Origin: Mallotus nudiflorus
Taxonomy: Eukaryota; Streptophyta; Magnoliopsida; Malpighiales; Euphorbiaceae
Assembly (NCBI GenBank): GCA_947683625.1
Contig: CANTUR010000037.1
Location: forward strand, 248,001-312,000
Length of the DNA stretch: 64,000 nt
Reading direction: 5' to 3'
Numbering within the stretch: position 1 is the first letter of the stretch; every line of letters starts with the position of its first letter. The position numbers and the translations under genes were made by a program. The notes below the pieces were generated by a model. The model had not been told where the DNA came from, searched no databases, and worked only from the letters and a program-made list of their open reading frames with translations. Shown here one piece after another: positions 12,598 to 23,690 of the stretch.

Positions 12598-12934
12598 TAT
12601 AAATGTACAATGAAAAATACAACCATTTATTATATATATATATAATAATGCAGTTGAAGTTGGTAAATTTTGAAATTTGAGATTTTAAAAAACAGTTAAA
12701 AGTGTGATAACTGGCATTGACATAAATTTTGAAATGAAAAATACACTAAGAAAAAACAAAAAATAATTTGTAATTTTGCATTATTTGTCTCATGAACTTT
12801 TTTGAAGGTATTGCATACTCAATAACACATAACCACAAATTCCAAAATAATAGTAAAAAATTACCTAAAAATGCATAAATAAGACCAATTCATGAACTTA
12901 GCTTCATAATAAATTAGATGAAGAGGAAATTTTA
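12598..12934. other. AT-rich gap
   Basis: Only AT-rich sequence with a short (TA)n run near 12633-12647. No gene or element signal was recognised. Confidence 0.5.
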
Positions 12935-13116
12935 TCCCATAACCTCTTTGACCAGTTTTATTTTGTTCGTGTTTTCTCATCTTTCATTTCTAGTTAACTT
13001 TTTTTTTTTTTTTTTCAGTTTTAGTCTTCTTCCCCTGTTCTCATGCTCTCTCCCTCTCTCGCACGATGTCTCTCTCTCTCACTGTCTTTCTCTCTTTCTC
13101 ACCAGAAACTTTTTAA
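12935..13116 (+). repeat. Pyrimidine-rich tract
   Basis: A strand-asymmetric T/C-rich stretch with a T run (about 13000-13015) and (CT)n blocks (about 13045-13100). The reading frame through it (12918-13121) is a composition artefact rich in Phe, Ser and Leu. Similar tracts occur in plant promoters and 5' leaders, but no gene follows. Confidence 0.7.
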
Positions 13117-13429
13117 AATAAATGCTTCATATCTCTTTTTAATGGCTTTATCTGCTCTCATTTCCCAAAATAAAAAAGGGTTTATCTGCTCTCAGAATCA
13201 ATGAGGAAGACTGAGACCCCATCAATATTTCTTTCAGCTGGAACTCCTTCATTAGCTGCAAAAGTGGGAAGTCCACAGTTCAGGACATCATAAACAATTA
13301 TTAATGATAAGAAATGAGAGTCCTTAGTCAAGTTGTATACTATAGTAAAGTTACACATGAAAATTAACCATTTTTAAGGCTTTTGGAATAAGAGGACGTC
13401 ATATTTTTATTTTTCTCTTGTTTTGGTCC

Positions 13430-14559
13430 ATTTTTGAAATTCTTGAGTATACTTCGGCGAAACGCGTGTTTTTTTTCGTTTTTTAATTTTGTTATAATTC
13501 TTTTTTACTTTTTTTTTAGGAAATGTAATTCTTTTTTACCAACTTCATTTTTAATTTAAATTTATTGTATATATTTATTTGATTTGTATATTTTAAACAA
13601 TTTAATTTTATATTTTAAATAATAATTTTTTTAATTTTAAAATTTACTATTATTTAAAATATAAAAATTAAGCTAATAAAATAAAAAATACTCATAGTCT
13701 TCAATAATTATTTTTTCATAATTATTTAGAATTTAAAAATTAAACTAATTACATTAAAAATTACTCATATTATTTAATAATTATTTTTTCAGTAAAAATA
13801 GTAAAAATTTATGAAATATATTAAAAAAATTATAATTTTTATTATTGATACTAATAAAAGTAAACATTAATTATGAAAAAATTAAAAAAAATAACAAAAA
13901 TGAATAAATATAATTATTTTTTATTTTTGTTGATTTTATTATTTGAGTTGTTACTTTAAATTGTTTTTGTTATTTATATTTGTTGATTTTTGTTAAAAAT
14001 AAAAAAATAACCATAAAAATTATGAGATATATAAAAAATTATTATTTTTATCATTAATACTAATAAAAGTAAAAATTTTATTTATGGCCTTAATTTTATC
14101 ATTAATAATGAAAAATAATTTAAAAAAAAGTAAAAAATAAACAAAAATAAACAACAATCAACAACTGACAATTAACAAGAATCAACAACATAAAATTTTG
14201 TTGATTTTTGCTATTTTATTGTTTCGGTTGTTGTTTTTAATTTTTTTTTTTCGGTTTGTTGATTTTTGTATTTTATTTTTTAGCTTTTATTTTTGTTGAT
14301 GTTGCAAATATATAATATGGATTGTAAATTTATTATATATTAATGATCAATAAGTATCATTTAAAACAAAGGTTTAAAACATTTTAATAAACACATTAAA
14401 GTAAAAAAATAAAATCCTTATTGTTTAAGAATATAAAAAAAAGAAATGTTTGTTTATTTATTGTTGTTAAAACAGTTGAAAATATTTATTGCTTCATTTA
14501 AAAATAATTGAAAATATTTATTGCTCAATTTAACAATAATTAAAGATATTTAGTTCATA
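13430..14559. repeat. AT-rich block with degenerate direct and inverted repeats
   Basis: Very low GC. 13666-13720 and 13737-13791 are a direct duplication with a period of about 71 bp ('ctcatannnttnaataattattttttca'). 13803-13868 and 14014-14076 are a second direct duplication ('actaataaaagtaaa'). 14140-14290 holds an inverted pair rich in 'aatcaacaac' versus 'ttgttgattttt'. No coding content. The intervening 13117-13429 is also without a gene. Confidence 0.6.
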
Positions 14560-14990
14560 ATTATTCATTTGAAAAAAAAATTTTAAGAGAAAAAAATATT
14601 AAGGAAAAAAATTTGTCGAGAATAAAATGAAGATAGTACTTTAAAAATAAAAAAATTGAGAAAAAAAGTTGAGAAAAAAAAAGATGAAGACATTAGAAAA
14701 AAATATTGAGAAAAAAATTAATATAGTACTATAAAAATAGAAAAAATGTTTAGCCAAAAAATGTTGAGAAAAAAATGAAGAACAATACAAAAAATGTTGA
14801 GCAAAAAATATTAAGAAAAAAATAGATAAAGACAATAAAAAAATGTGGAGCAAAAAAATATTAAAAAAATAAATAAAAACTGGATAAATAAAAAAAATTA
14901 TTAAAAAATATTTAAAAAGTATAAATTAAAAAAATGTTGAAAAAAATAGTAAAAAGAAAAAAATGTTGAAAAAAAAAAAACTCTAAAAAT
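14560..14990. repeat. Degenerate minisatellite, motif about aaaaaatgttgagaaaaaaa
   Basis: At least a dozen imperfect copies of an A-rich unit containing 'ttgag' or 'ttgagc' follow one another with spacers such as 'gaagacaat' and 'atagtacta'. The minus-strand Phe-rich reading frame over it (14641-14853) is an artefact of the repeat. Confidence 0.7.
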
Positions 14991-15415
14991 AAGAGTGGCA
15001 ATGCAAATGAGCTATATTTAAAACAAAAAAAATTAAAAAAATAATTTTAAAAGTTTTTAATGTTAAACGTTTTTTTAAAGATTTTTTTTTTAAATTTTTT
15101 TTATACATTTATGTAAAAATGCCTTATATAAATTAAGAAAAAACTTATTCATGAGCCTCTAAACTTTCACGTTTTATTTTATTAGGCTTTTATCTTTTTT
15201 ATTGTATTTTATTGATCCCTAAACATTTATTTTTGTTCATTATTAAGGACTTTTTTTATGGAATAAACAAAATAAAAATAAAAATTCGACAGTGTGAAGA
15301 AAAATTAATAAAATTGTATAATAAATTAAAAAAATCAAAAGAAAATTTTTACTATGTTCTCCTTTGTTTTTCCAGGAAATGAAGAACACTAGCACAACAC
15401 AAACTCCATTACACA

Positions 15416-15592
15416 GAAAAATCACTCGTAGATCAGCTATGCACCTAAAAAAAAGGAGTGACATCAAATCTTAAATAGAAAAACTATCAATAGATCATAT
15501 ATATACCAAAAAAAAAAAGGAGTGACATTAAATTTGGAATAGAAAAGCCACTAATGCAAAATCATATTAAGAAGAAAAAGGAAGAAAAATTT
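15416..15592. repeat. Short tandem repeat, unit about 62 bp, about 2.5 copies
   Basis: The unit begins 'agaaaaa(t)cact' and contains 'agatca', an A run and 'ggagtgacat(c/t)aaat'. Copies start near 15416, 15477 and 15541; the last is partial. Similarity is clear by eye, with scattered mismatches. Confidence 0.7.
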
Positions 15593-15666
15593 ACAAATAT
15601 TCACTAGCGACCTCTGCATAGGAATTGAAGGACCACTAATATCCTTGTTGCAATTGAGTTAGAAGA

Positions 15667-15843
15667 CTAGTTGTCGAGCGGAAAATGCTTAATGGTAGCC
15701 TTCCAGTCATCGTCGTTGTGAAAGGGTAGTTCGGTTAGAATTCTAGTTGAAAATAAAACCAGTGAAAGGTTGAAGGTGTTCAAGCAGAAGTCATCGTCGG
15801 TATCGACAGTAGAAGAAGAATAGAAACTGCAGGGGCTCTCCAT
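15667..15843 (-). CDS. Unassigned short reading frame (58 aa)
   Basis: An ATG at 15843-15841 opens a frame ending at 15667. The sequence is not low-complexity ('MESPCSFYSSSTVDTDDDF...', '...HNDDDWKATIKHFPLDN'), and the frame stays open upstream of the ATG for roughly 25 more codons ('FEDAPLFYYHHNNNGLYAAQ'). The local base composition is richer in GC than the surroundings. This looks like a scrap of a former gene more than chance, but I do not recognise the family. No start context or splice structure could be supported. Confidence 0.2.
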   Translation of the reverse strand: MESPCSFYSSSTVDTDDDFCLNTFNLSLVLFSTRILTELPFHNDDDWKATIKHFPLDN

Positions 15844-16080
15844 CTGGGCAGCATAAAGGCCGTTGTTGTTGTGGTGGTAGTAGAAGAGTGGTGCATCTTC
15901 GAAGGAGAAAAGAATCTATGAGGTTAAGATCTACAAAAATATTGCTTGGTTTTTTCCCGGAGAAAGAATGAACGTGGATGAGGATTAGGGATTAGAATAG
16001 AAAAACGTATTGGACAATAATTAGAACTCTAAATAGTTAAAGGAGTTCTACTTGAAAGTGGAAGTGTCGAGGAATTTTAA

Positions 16081-16257
16081 CTCCTTCCTAAACTTGCACT
16101 AAGCCAACCTAGTATTGATAAATCGAAGCTTCTGAAAGCATCTTCAAATGAGGAGCCCCTAGAACTTGCTCAGGCATCCCTACATGCTGCTGTTTAGTTG
16201 AGATTAATACAGTGAATTCTGGAAGATCTCAGTTGCGGAAGTAGTTTAGGGATTTAG
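16081..16257 (+). pseudogene. Coding-like fragment of an unidentified gene
   Basis: One frame reads 'LLPKLALSQPSIDKSKLLKA', then 'SSNEEPLELAQASLHAAV', then stops at 16195 and 16213 and continues 'LRLIQ' and 'ILEDLSCGSS'. The composition (balanced charged and helical residues, no low complexity) and the way the frame resumes after single-codon stops suggest a decayed exon. No family was recognised. It lies upstream of the copia insertion and the UGT gene. Confidence 0.35.
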
Positions 16258-16923
16258 AATTTTTATTCTTAATGAAATATTCTATTTTTTTAATTACGTT
16301 CTATTCATTTTTATAATAGAATCGCGCTTTTTAATAGAGTTAAAAAAGTCATTAATAAAGTAAGAACTTATTAATGGGTTTTTTCATGAATTAATAATAA
16401 GATTAATTTTATTATTGCAAAGGCTGCGAATCATATGTTTAAAAAAATTTATTATGATACTCACTACTTTTTTTTCTTCGTCTACTGATTAATTTTGTAT
16501 TAATAGAATACTTAAGTCTTTTTTTTTTCACAAATTACATATATGATATTGTGTCATAAATTGTACAAGGCCAAAAATCTTCATTTGCACTTCTTGTTCA
16601 AAATTAATATAAAAAGTATATTTAAGTAAATTTATTCTTTAAAATAAAACATATAAATATTTTTACTTATAAAATTTGTTAACAAAACTATTTTAGAAAA
16701 TTTTTAATTTGAAACATCTGATTATAAAAAAAATTATTCCAATATCGAGTGAAAAAGTTCTCTCCTTTCTTATGTACTATTTGTAAATAGTTGGCCAACT
16801 GTGCCGGTTGTACTTAATATTACAAAAACAAAAATTGCAGCTCGACAGTGCATACGACAGAAATTTAAGGTCCCAGAGTCGATAATTAACTTATAGAAAC
16901 GACAAAACTATCCAAGCCACATG
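16258..16923. other. Non-coding sequence, probable former distal UGT upstream region
   Basis: No gene or repeat protein was recognised. Because the copia element to its right is flanked by a target duplication, this sequence was contiguous with the UGT proximal upstream region (21658-21759) before the insertion, so original promoter elements may lie here. Confidence 0.4.
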
Positions 16924-16928
16924 AAATA

Positions 16929-17158
16929 TGTAGAATAAAATTGAGATAAAAAAAAAATTTAAAGAAATATTTTTTCATATACTTCAAAAAAAATTATAAT
17001 CCTTTTATATATATGAGAATTTTAATCACATCTTAATTAGAAATAGAATAATATCATAAATAAAACAAAGATTTTATTTCTATTTGTATACAAATGTTTA
17101 CTTCTTAATATATATATATATATATATATAAAATTTACTTCCTCAACACTCCCTCTCA
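16929..17158 (-). repeat. Copia 3' LTR
   Basis: Starts TGTTGAGGAAGTAAA (minus strand) directly after the polypurine tract and ends ...TTCTACA. It contains a (TA)n run at about 17108-17131 that is shorter or absent in the partner LTR. It pairs with 21431-21652 (230 versus 222 bp). Confidence 0.88.
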
Positions 17159-17170
17159 AATTGATGAATG

Positions 17171-20100
17171 TATGTCAATCATTTCTAACTTGTCAAGTGA
17201 GTTGTAAAACGATTTTCTAGATACAATCTTTGTGAGGATATCAGCTAGTTTAGTCTAATAAGAAACAAATGGAAGATCAATTGTTCCTTAATTTAGATGA
17301 TCTTTTATGAAATGTCTATCAACCTCAATGTGTTTAATTCGATCATGTAGAATCGAATTGTTTGCAATTGTTATGACTGCCTTATTTTCACAATGTAGCA
17401 ACATAAGCTTCGAATGTTTTAGTCCCAGATCCTGAACAATTCGCCTTATTTAAAGTAACTCACAGACTCCATGAATCATTCCTCTAAACTAAGTTTCAGC
17501 ACTTGACCTTGCTACAACTTTTTGTTTCTTGTTTTTTCAAGTGACTAAATTCTTTCTAACAAACGTAAAATACCCGAATGTTGATTTTTTATCAGTCCAA
17601 TTTCCGGCCTAATTAGCATCAGTATAACCAGTAATTTCATAATCCTTATTTCTCCCAAAGAATAAATCTTTGCCCGGAGAAGACTTTAGATATCTTAATA
17701 CTCGGTATATTGCATCCATATGTTCTTTACTCGGAGAATGCATGAATTGACTTACAACACTTATTATATAAGCAATATCTAGCCGAGTATGAGATAAGTA
17801 AATCAACCTTCCCACCAGCCATTAATACTAATCTTTATCAATTAGGACTTAATCTCTTAGGATTGAAAGTTCATGGTTGACTTCAATTGGAGTCTCGGCT
17901 GGTTTACAATCAAGCATGCCCATCTTTGTTAGAAGGTCTATTACATACTTTTATTGGCAGAGGGAAATCCCTTGAGCTAATCTTGTGACTTCAATTCCTA
18001 AAAAATACTTCAAGATACCTAAATCCTTAAGTTCAAACTCGGATGCTAAGTGTCTTTGTAAGATTGTTGTCTCACTCGAATCATTCCTAATTACCACCAT
18101 ATCATCAATGTATATAATTAGAGCGGTGACTTTACCTAACTGTTATTTGATGAATAGTGTATGATCAACATCACTTTGCTTATATCCGAGCTTTCTTATA
18201 AAAGTTGAGAGTCGTCCAAACCATGCTCGAGGTGATTGCTTGAGTCCATACAATGCCCTTTTTAGTTTGCATACTTGGTTAATACATTTAGTTTCTAGTG
18301 GTGGATCCATATACACTTCTTTATTTATGATTTCATTCAAAAATGCATTCTTCACATTAAATTGTCATAGTGGCCAGTTTAGGTTGGCAGCTAAGGAAAT
18401 AAGAACTCGAATGGTGTTCATTTTTGCTACTGGGGCAAATGTATCTTCATAGTCAATTCCATATTTCTGAGTATATGCCTTTGCTACCAACCGAGCATTA
18501 TATCGATTTATGCTACCATTTGAATTGAGTTTGACAATGAATATCCACTTGCACCCTACTATTTTCTTTCCTTCAGGGAGAGGAACAAGATCCTATGTGC
18601 GATTCTTTTGTAATGCCTCTATTTCATTATTCATGACTTTCATCTAATTCGGATCATCTAAAGCCTCTTGCATATTACTCGGAATAGATACAATAGATAA
18701 TTGATTTATAGTAAATGCATGTGAGCTAAACAAACGGTTGGTTGATATGAAGTTGTTAATAGGATATTTAGTTTTGGTATGAAGGTCTATATCATATTAT
18801 TTTTTTGAAACCCCTTTATTGATTCTAGAAGGATAATGAGGCTCAGTATTAGGAGTTATTAAGGGAGACGAGTTTACCTTTTTGTGCACATCTGCATCCG
18901 GAGTTTCTTCAACTTTTGGTATGAGTTTGGAAGATGTATTATCTTGATTACTTGGATTCTTTTCAATTATCTGTCCATGTGAGATACTCAGACTTAGAAC
19001 ATCAGATGTCTGTAAGATGCTTGGAACACTTGGGAGTCTCAAAATATCTAAGATACTCGAATTTAGAACATTCGGAACACTCAAAATGCTATCTTCAATT
19101 TCAAGGAGGTTTAAATTTTTCTCCCTTTGAAGAGAGCACTCGGAGTGAGAGAAGAAATGAGCATTTTTATAGGACTGAACATCTCGAGATACATACATCT
19201 TCTTTGCATTTGGATTATAACATTGATATCCCTTTTATAGATTCGTATAGCTAACAAAGATACACTAGATAGCTCAAGGATCTAATTTATCGAGTGTCTG
19301 ATGAACATATGCCGAGCATCCAAAGACTTAGGGCATTAGATTATTAAGAGGTAGAGGTATAACAAGTTCCTGAAGTTTCTGAAGAGGAATTTTAAAATCA
19401 AGTACTCTTGATGGCATCCAGTTTATGAGATACACAGTGGATCGAATAGCCTCTCCTTAGTATTCTCGAGGAACATTCATGTCAAATAATAGTGCTTGGA
19501 CGACTTCCAATAACTACCAGTTCTTCCGTTCGGCTATACCATTATGTTAAGGAGTGTCAGCACAAGATGTTTGGTGGTGAATGCCCTACTCGTGGCATAA
19601 ATCATTTAGATTTGAGTTAAGATACTCCCCAACATTGTTAGACTACAAGACTTAGATTTTACTCTGGTATTACATAGCCACTACAGGTCCCATAATATAG
19701 AGCACACATATCCCTTGTTTGAAAGTATTGACACCCAAGTCATCCGGGTACATTCAATAATAAACTTTATAAAATATCGAGCACCAGATAGAGTAGGAAT
19801 CCGAGCAGGTCCCCATACATTAGAATGAATGGTCATAAATCAAATTGAATTTTTATTATAACTCAGTACATAAGAGATTCAGTGGCTTTTTGCCAATTCA
19901 AAAAATATCACACTTAAATTCCAAGTTTGTGGTATTCAAAAATAATTTCGATTTTATTTGTCTAAGATAATGAAAAGAAAGATGACCAAGACGATGATGT
20001 CATAAGATTACTTGGTCTTTGGTCGAGCAACTTCTACCAACCCTATTGACTTGACTTGACTTGACTTCTGACTTGAATCATCATGCAACTCAAGATAGTA

Positions 20101-21420
20101 CAAATTTCCACGTTTAACACCAGAGCCAATAATCTGGTGCATTGAAATGTCTTGAAATACACAATAATTAGGCAAAAATTTGATATTGCAATTTAAGATT
20201 TTCAGTGATTTGGCCAATAGATAGTAGATTGTAAGAAAGAGATGAAACAATAAGAACAGTATCTAGATTAAGAGAGTTAGAGTTAGATATCGATCCTTTA
20301 TAAGTAACTGGTGCTATGCCTCCATTAGCAGTCAGAATTTTTTGTTTGGTTGATGGGCAGATGGTTGTAAGATGGTAAGTGGAGTTTGCCATATGATCAG
20401 TAGCACATGTATTAATAATCCATGTATTATTTCGAGTAAGATTTATCATACCTAATGTTGCATCAAGATCACCACTTGATTTAGTACTACTAGAGGTGAC
20501 AATTCCGAGCATCTTACAAGGCTTTCTGTTGAAATCCCATAATTTTATAGCACCATTCCTAGAAGTGTCCAACTTCGCCACAATGAGCACAGGTGTATGT
20601 GATGGACTTACTCGGCATTTTCCCTTTGAACTGGGAATAAGTCTGAGTTGCTACAAGTGCAACATTGTCCGACAGTATCTTCAGCTCTTCCATCATATGA
20701 TAATGGTTGTGATCCCTCCACACATATGTATAAATAGACTCAAGATTTAGAGGTGGATCCTTCTGGAGTAATTTTGAATCAAGTCCGACTAGGAAAAAAT
20801 GTGTTCAAAGTCGGGTAATATGCTTGTGGAGTGATACTATTCCATTAACATCCTCTCCTTATGCACACATCTGAGTATCAATTTCCCGAAATATTCCAAC
20901 CAATTCATTATAATATATAGGTAATGGCTTACCATTCTGACGTGTTGTGAATTATTTCTAATTTAATTCAATTAATTGAGTTTCATCAAATCCATCACAT
21001 AAGGTTTTTGAGACAACATCCCATATCTCCTTTATTGTTGGAAGACAAATAAATCTTTGCATTAATGTTAGACTCATGGAATCAATCAGCCAACTTTTGA
21101 CTCGATTATTATCAATAAGCCAAGTTTTCAAAGCTTTATCTTCTGCTAGTGGCTTTGGCGTAGTACCATTAAGAAAGTCAAATTTATTTCTAACTCAAAT
21201 TCGTATTTCCATAAGTTGTGATCATAGAGTATAGTTCGTATTATTAAGAATAATTCTTATAGGAAATGGATAATTATTTTGAAGGGTTTGAAAAAAATTA
21301 GATTTTACATGAAATACAATGAATATGTTTTTTATAGTTATAGTCTCGAAGATTTAAGAAATTCAAAATATAAAAAAAAAAACACGATTTCAAAAATTCA
21401 ATAAAAAATTCAATTTTAAT
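17171..21420 (-). pseudogene. Copia gag-pol polyprotein, decayed
   Basis: Read right to left. 21400-20600 is the gag region in short broken frames. 20590-20168 contains the protease region, where the active-site segment reads 'WIINTCATDHMANS' (the normal DSGA is lost), then 'YNLLSIGQI'. 20160-19205 is gag-pre-integrase and integrase with many stops. 19198-18797 is the Ser/Pro-rich linker ending 'PHYPSRINKGVSKK'. 18355-18143 is reverse transcriptase ('KNAFLNEIINKEVYMDPP', 'CKLKRALYGLKQSPRAWF'), with the catalytic 'IIYIDDMVV' near 18115-18090 still present. 17815-17609 is 'GRLIYLSHTRLDIAY', followed by RNase H to about 17200. It is dead from many stops. Confidence 0.9.
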
Positions 21421-21430
21421 TCTGATATCA

Positions 21431-21652
21431 TATAAAATAAAATTTTAAAAAAAAATTTAAGAAAAATATTTTTTTTATATATTTTAAAAAAAAATTACAA
21501 TTCTTATGTATACACACATAAAAATTCTAATCAACTTCTAATTAAAAATATAATAATATTCTAAATAAAATAAAGAGATTATTGTATACAAATAATTATA
21601 TACAAATATTTACTTACAATAATATGTATAAAAAATGCCTACTTCCTCATCA
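21431..21652 (-). repeat. Copia 5' LTR next to the UGT gene
   Basis: Starts TGATGAGGAAGTAGG (minus strand) and ends with a degraded TA in place of CA. The two LTRs share order and sequence along their length ('gtatacaaat', 'attttttttt', 'ttctaattagaag' type blocks) but differ at many sites, so the insertion is not recent. Confidence 0.88.
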
Positions 21653-21657
21653 AAATA

Positions 21658-21759
21658 TTCTATGGCCATGGATTTAAACCCTCAAACGAATATATGTATA
21701 TAATTCTTGAAGACAAATAGTGGTCCTTTACAAGTCAATAAAATCTTTCTTTCTAATCC
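21658..21759 (+). promoter_or_regulatory. Truncated proximal UGT upstream region with TATA-like box
   Basis: Only about 100 bp separate the copia target duplication from the UGT start codon. tatatgtatataa at 21691-21703 is a plausible TATA element, which would leave a leader of roughly 30 bp. Upstream control sequences, if any, now lie 4.7 kb away or must come from the retrotransposon LTR. Confidence 0.4.
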
Positions 21760-23208
21760 ATGGAGACAGCAGAGCTTGTTTTCATCCCTGCACCTGGCGT
21801 TGGCCACCTTGTTCCTACGGTGGAGTTGGTGAAGCTTATGGTTAGCCGCAATGAACACCTCTACTTCACTATTCTAGTGATGAAGCCACCCTTATTTGAC
21901 ACCAATATTACCAATTACATAAGCTCAGTTGCTTCCTCTTTAAGATCCGATCGAATCAATCTCATCAATCTCCCTTCAAATGATGATACACCAACACCCA
22001 AACTCAGCAACTTCCTTGAAACATTCATCGAAAGCCAGAAAACCCATGTCAGAGAAGCTGTTTCTCAGCTCATGATGGCCGAGTCAAGCTCTCCACCGCC
22101 ACGAAAACTTGCTGGGTTCATTGTTGGCATGTTTTGTACGACAATGATAGATGTAGCAAACGAATTTGGTGTTGATTCTTACGTTTTTTTTCCTTCAAGT
22201 GCTGCCTCTCTCGGTTTAATGCTTCACCTGCAAGCTCTTAACGATGACCACAACGTTGACACTACTCAGTACAAAGACTCCGATGTTGAACTGATCGTGC
22301 CCAGCTTCCATAGCCCAGTTCCTGCCAAGGTACTGCCTTCTGTTGTTTTTAACAAAGATTGGCACTCTCTGTACTACGGCAGCGCAAGAAGGTACAGAGG
22401 CACCAAGGGTATTATTGTAAATACGTTCATGGAGCTAGAATCCCATGCAATCAATTCCATTCCTCTTCCTGTGTACCCTGTGGGTCCTATCTTGAACGTT
22501 AAAGGTGAAGGCCATGATCATTTCAGTTCATCCCACACGAAAGATAATATCATGGCATGGCTAGATGATCAACCCCCATTATCTGTGGTGTTCCTGTGCT
22601 TCGGGAGCATGGGAAGCTTCTGTGAGGATCAAGTGAAAGAGATTGCTTATGCACTAGATCGTAGTGGGTACAGGTTCTTGTGGTCTCTACGCCAACCCTG
22701 TCCAAAAGGTAAGATGCAATTTCCTACGGATTATACTAATCTCGAGACTGCATTACCTAGTGGATTCCTAGATCGGACGGCTGAGATTGGAAGAGTTATA
22801 GGTTGGGCTCCACAAGTATCCATCTTAGCACATCCATCAATTGGTGGGTTCGTATCACACTGTGGGTGGAATTCCACACTGGAGAGCCTATGGTGTGGTG
22901 TTCCAATTGCCACGTGGCCATTATTCTCGGAGCAGCAATTGAATGCTTTCGGGTTGTTAGTTGAATTAGGATTAGCCGTTGAGATTAAAATGGATTACAG
23001 AAAGGATCATTTTTCAAGTGATGATGAAACAATTGTGAGTGGTGATGATATTGAGAGAGGGATAAGGTGTGTTATGGTGCAAGATAGCGATGTGAGGAAA
23101 AGGATAAAGGAGATTAGTGAAAAGAGCAAGATTGCTTTGATGAACGGTGGATCTTCTTCCTCTTCTATAGATTCTTTGATTGCAAAAATAATGGAATGGA
23201 GAACATAA
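21760..23208 (+). CDS. Family-1 UDP-glycosyltransferase (UGT71-like), intact, catalytic Asp replaced
   Basis: A single-exon 482-residue protein, the normal length for plant UGTs. These enzymes transfer a sugar from a UDP-sugar to small lipophilic acceptors such as flavonoids, terpenoids or hormones, in the cytosol. Landmarks: N-terminal 'FIPAPGVGHLVPTVEL' with the catalytic His at residue 16; 'NTFMELESHA' at 221-230; 'VVFLCFGSMGSF' at 276-287; PSPG box from Trp349 to Gln392, 44 residues as expected, with 'HCGWNSTLES' and a final Gln as in glucosyltransferases; 'LAVEIKMDYRKDHF' after it, typical of the UGT71 group. Oddity: the conserved acidic partner of His in 'GF(V/I)(V/L)DxFC' is Gly123 (codon GGC, 22126-22128). 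No stop or frameshift is present. The start is chosen because the conserved N-terminus follows at once. Acceptor unknown; activity uncertain because of Gly123. Confidence 0.95.
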   Translation: METAELVFIPAPGVGHLVPTVELVKLMVSRNEHLYFTILVMKPPLFDTNITNYISSVASSLRSDRINLINLPSNDDTPTPKLSNFLETFIESQKTHVREAVSQLMMAESSSPPPRKLAGFIVGMFCTTMIDVANEFGVDSYVFFPSSAASLGLMLHLQALNDDHNVDTTQYKDSDVELIVPSFHSPVPAKVLPSVVFNKDWHSLYYGSARRYRGTKGIIVNTFMELESHAINSIPLPVYPVGPILNVKGEGHDHFSSSHTKDNIMAWLDDQPPLSVVFLCFGSMGSFCEDQVKEIAYALDRSGYRFLWSLRQPCPKGKMQFPTDYTNLETALPSGFLDRTAEIGRVIGWAPQVSILAHPSIGGFVSHCGWNSTLESLWCGVPIATWPLFSEQQLNAFGLLVELGLAVEIKMDYRKDHFSSDDETIVSGDDIERGIRCVMVQDSDVRKRIKEISEKSKIALMNGGSSSSSIDSLIAKIMEWRT

Positions 23209-23267
23209 GGTGATTGTGTGTTTTGCGGGATGTATTTTAAATTTGCAATTTATATTTTATTGTTAAC

Positions 23268-23273
23268 AATAAA
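23268..23273 (+). terminator. Polyadenylation signal AATAAA
   Basis: A canonical AATAAA lies 60 bp after the UGT stop codon in a T-rich context. It is the likely near-upstream poly(A) element for this gene; plant signals are loose, so others may be used. Confidence 0.5.
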
Positions 23274-23690
23274 GGAAAACTTTGTACGAAAAAAGTCAGA
23301 AATAAAAATAAATAATCACATCTCATTTGACATGAGATAGATTTAGATAAATTCCTTGTAATAACAAAATCTTTGTTATATACGGCACTATAAGATTTAG
23401 AAGTGACCAAAATCATATATTATTTGTCAAAATTTATAATCAAATTATATATATTTCTTCAAATTAAAGAAGTAAACTATGGTCGAGATTTCATTTACAA
23501 ATTTAACAAAAATTGAATTCAAAATTTTCATTCATTGTTCATGGTTAATTTTAGTGAAATTTTATTATTTTAATGATAAATAACTTAAAAAATATATTAT
23601 TTTTGATATTAGATGAAAGTTTAATTAGTTATGATATCAAATTGCATTTTTATTTGATTATTTGATTATTTGATCCGATTAATTTAATAT
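23274..23690. other. AT-rich downstream flank of the UGT gene
   Basis: No coding or element signature was recognised. Confidence 0.5.

Larger units (their letters stand above)
16924..21657 (-). mobile_element. Complete Ty1/copia element with 5-bp target duplication
   Basis: The element occupies 16929-21652 and is flanked by identical aaata copies (16924-16928 and 21653-21657). It reads on the minus strand: 5' LTR 21652-21431, degenerate primer-binding site near 21430-21419 (gatatcaga), gag-pol, polypurine tract at 17170-17159, 3' LTR 17158-16929. It is 4.7 kb, typical of copia elements. Its 5' LTR sits 103 bp from the start codon of the divergently oriented UGT gene. Confidence 0.9.

Noticed and set aside
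14641..14853. Phe-rich minus-strand frame
   Set aside because: Produced by an A-rich degenerate minisatellite.
12598..16900. Centromeric or satellite array
   Set aside because: Repeats are short, degenerate and of several unrelated units; no long monomer array is present.
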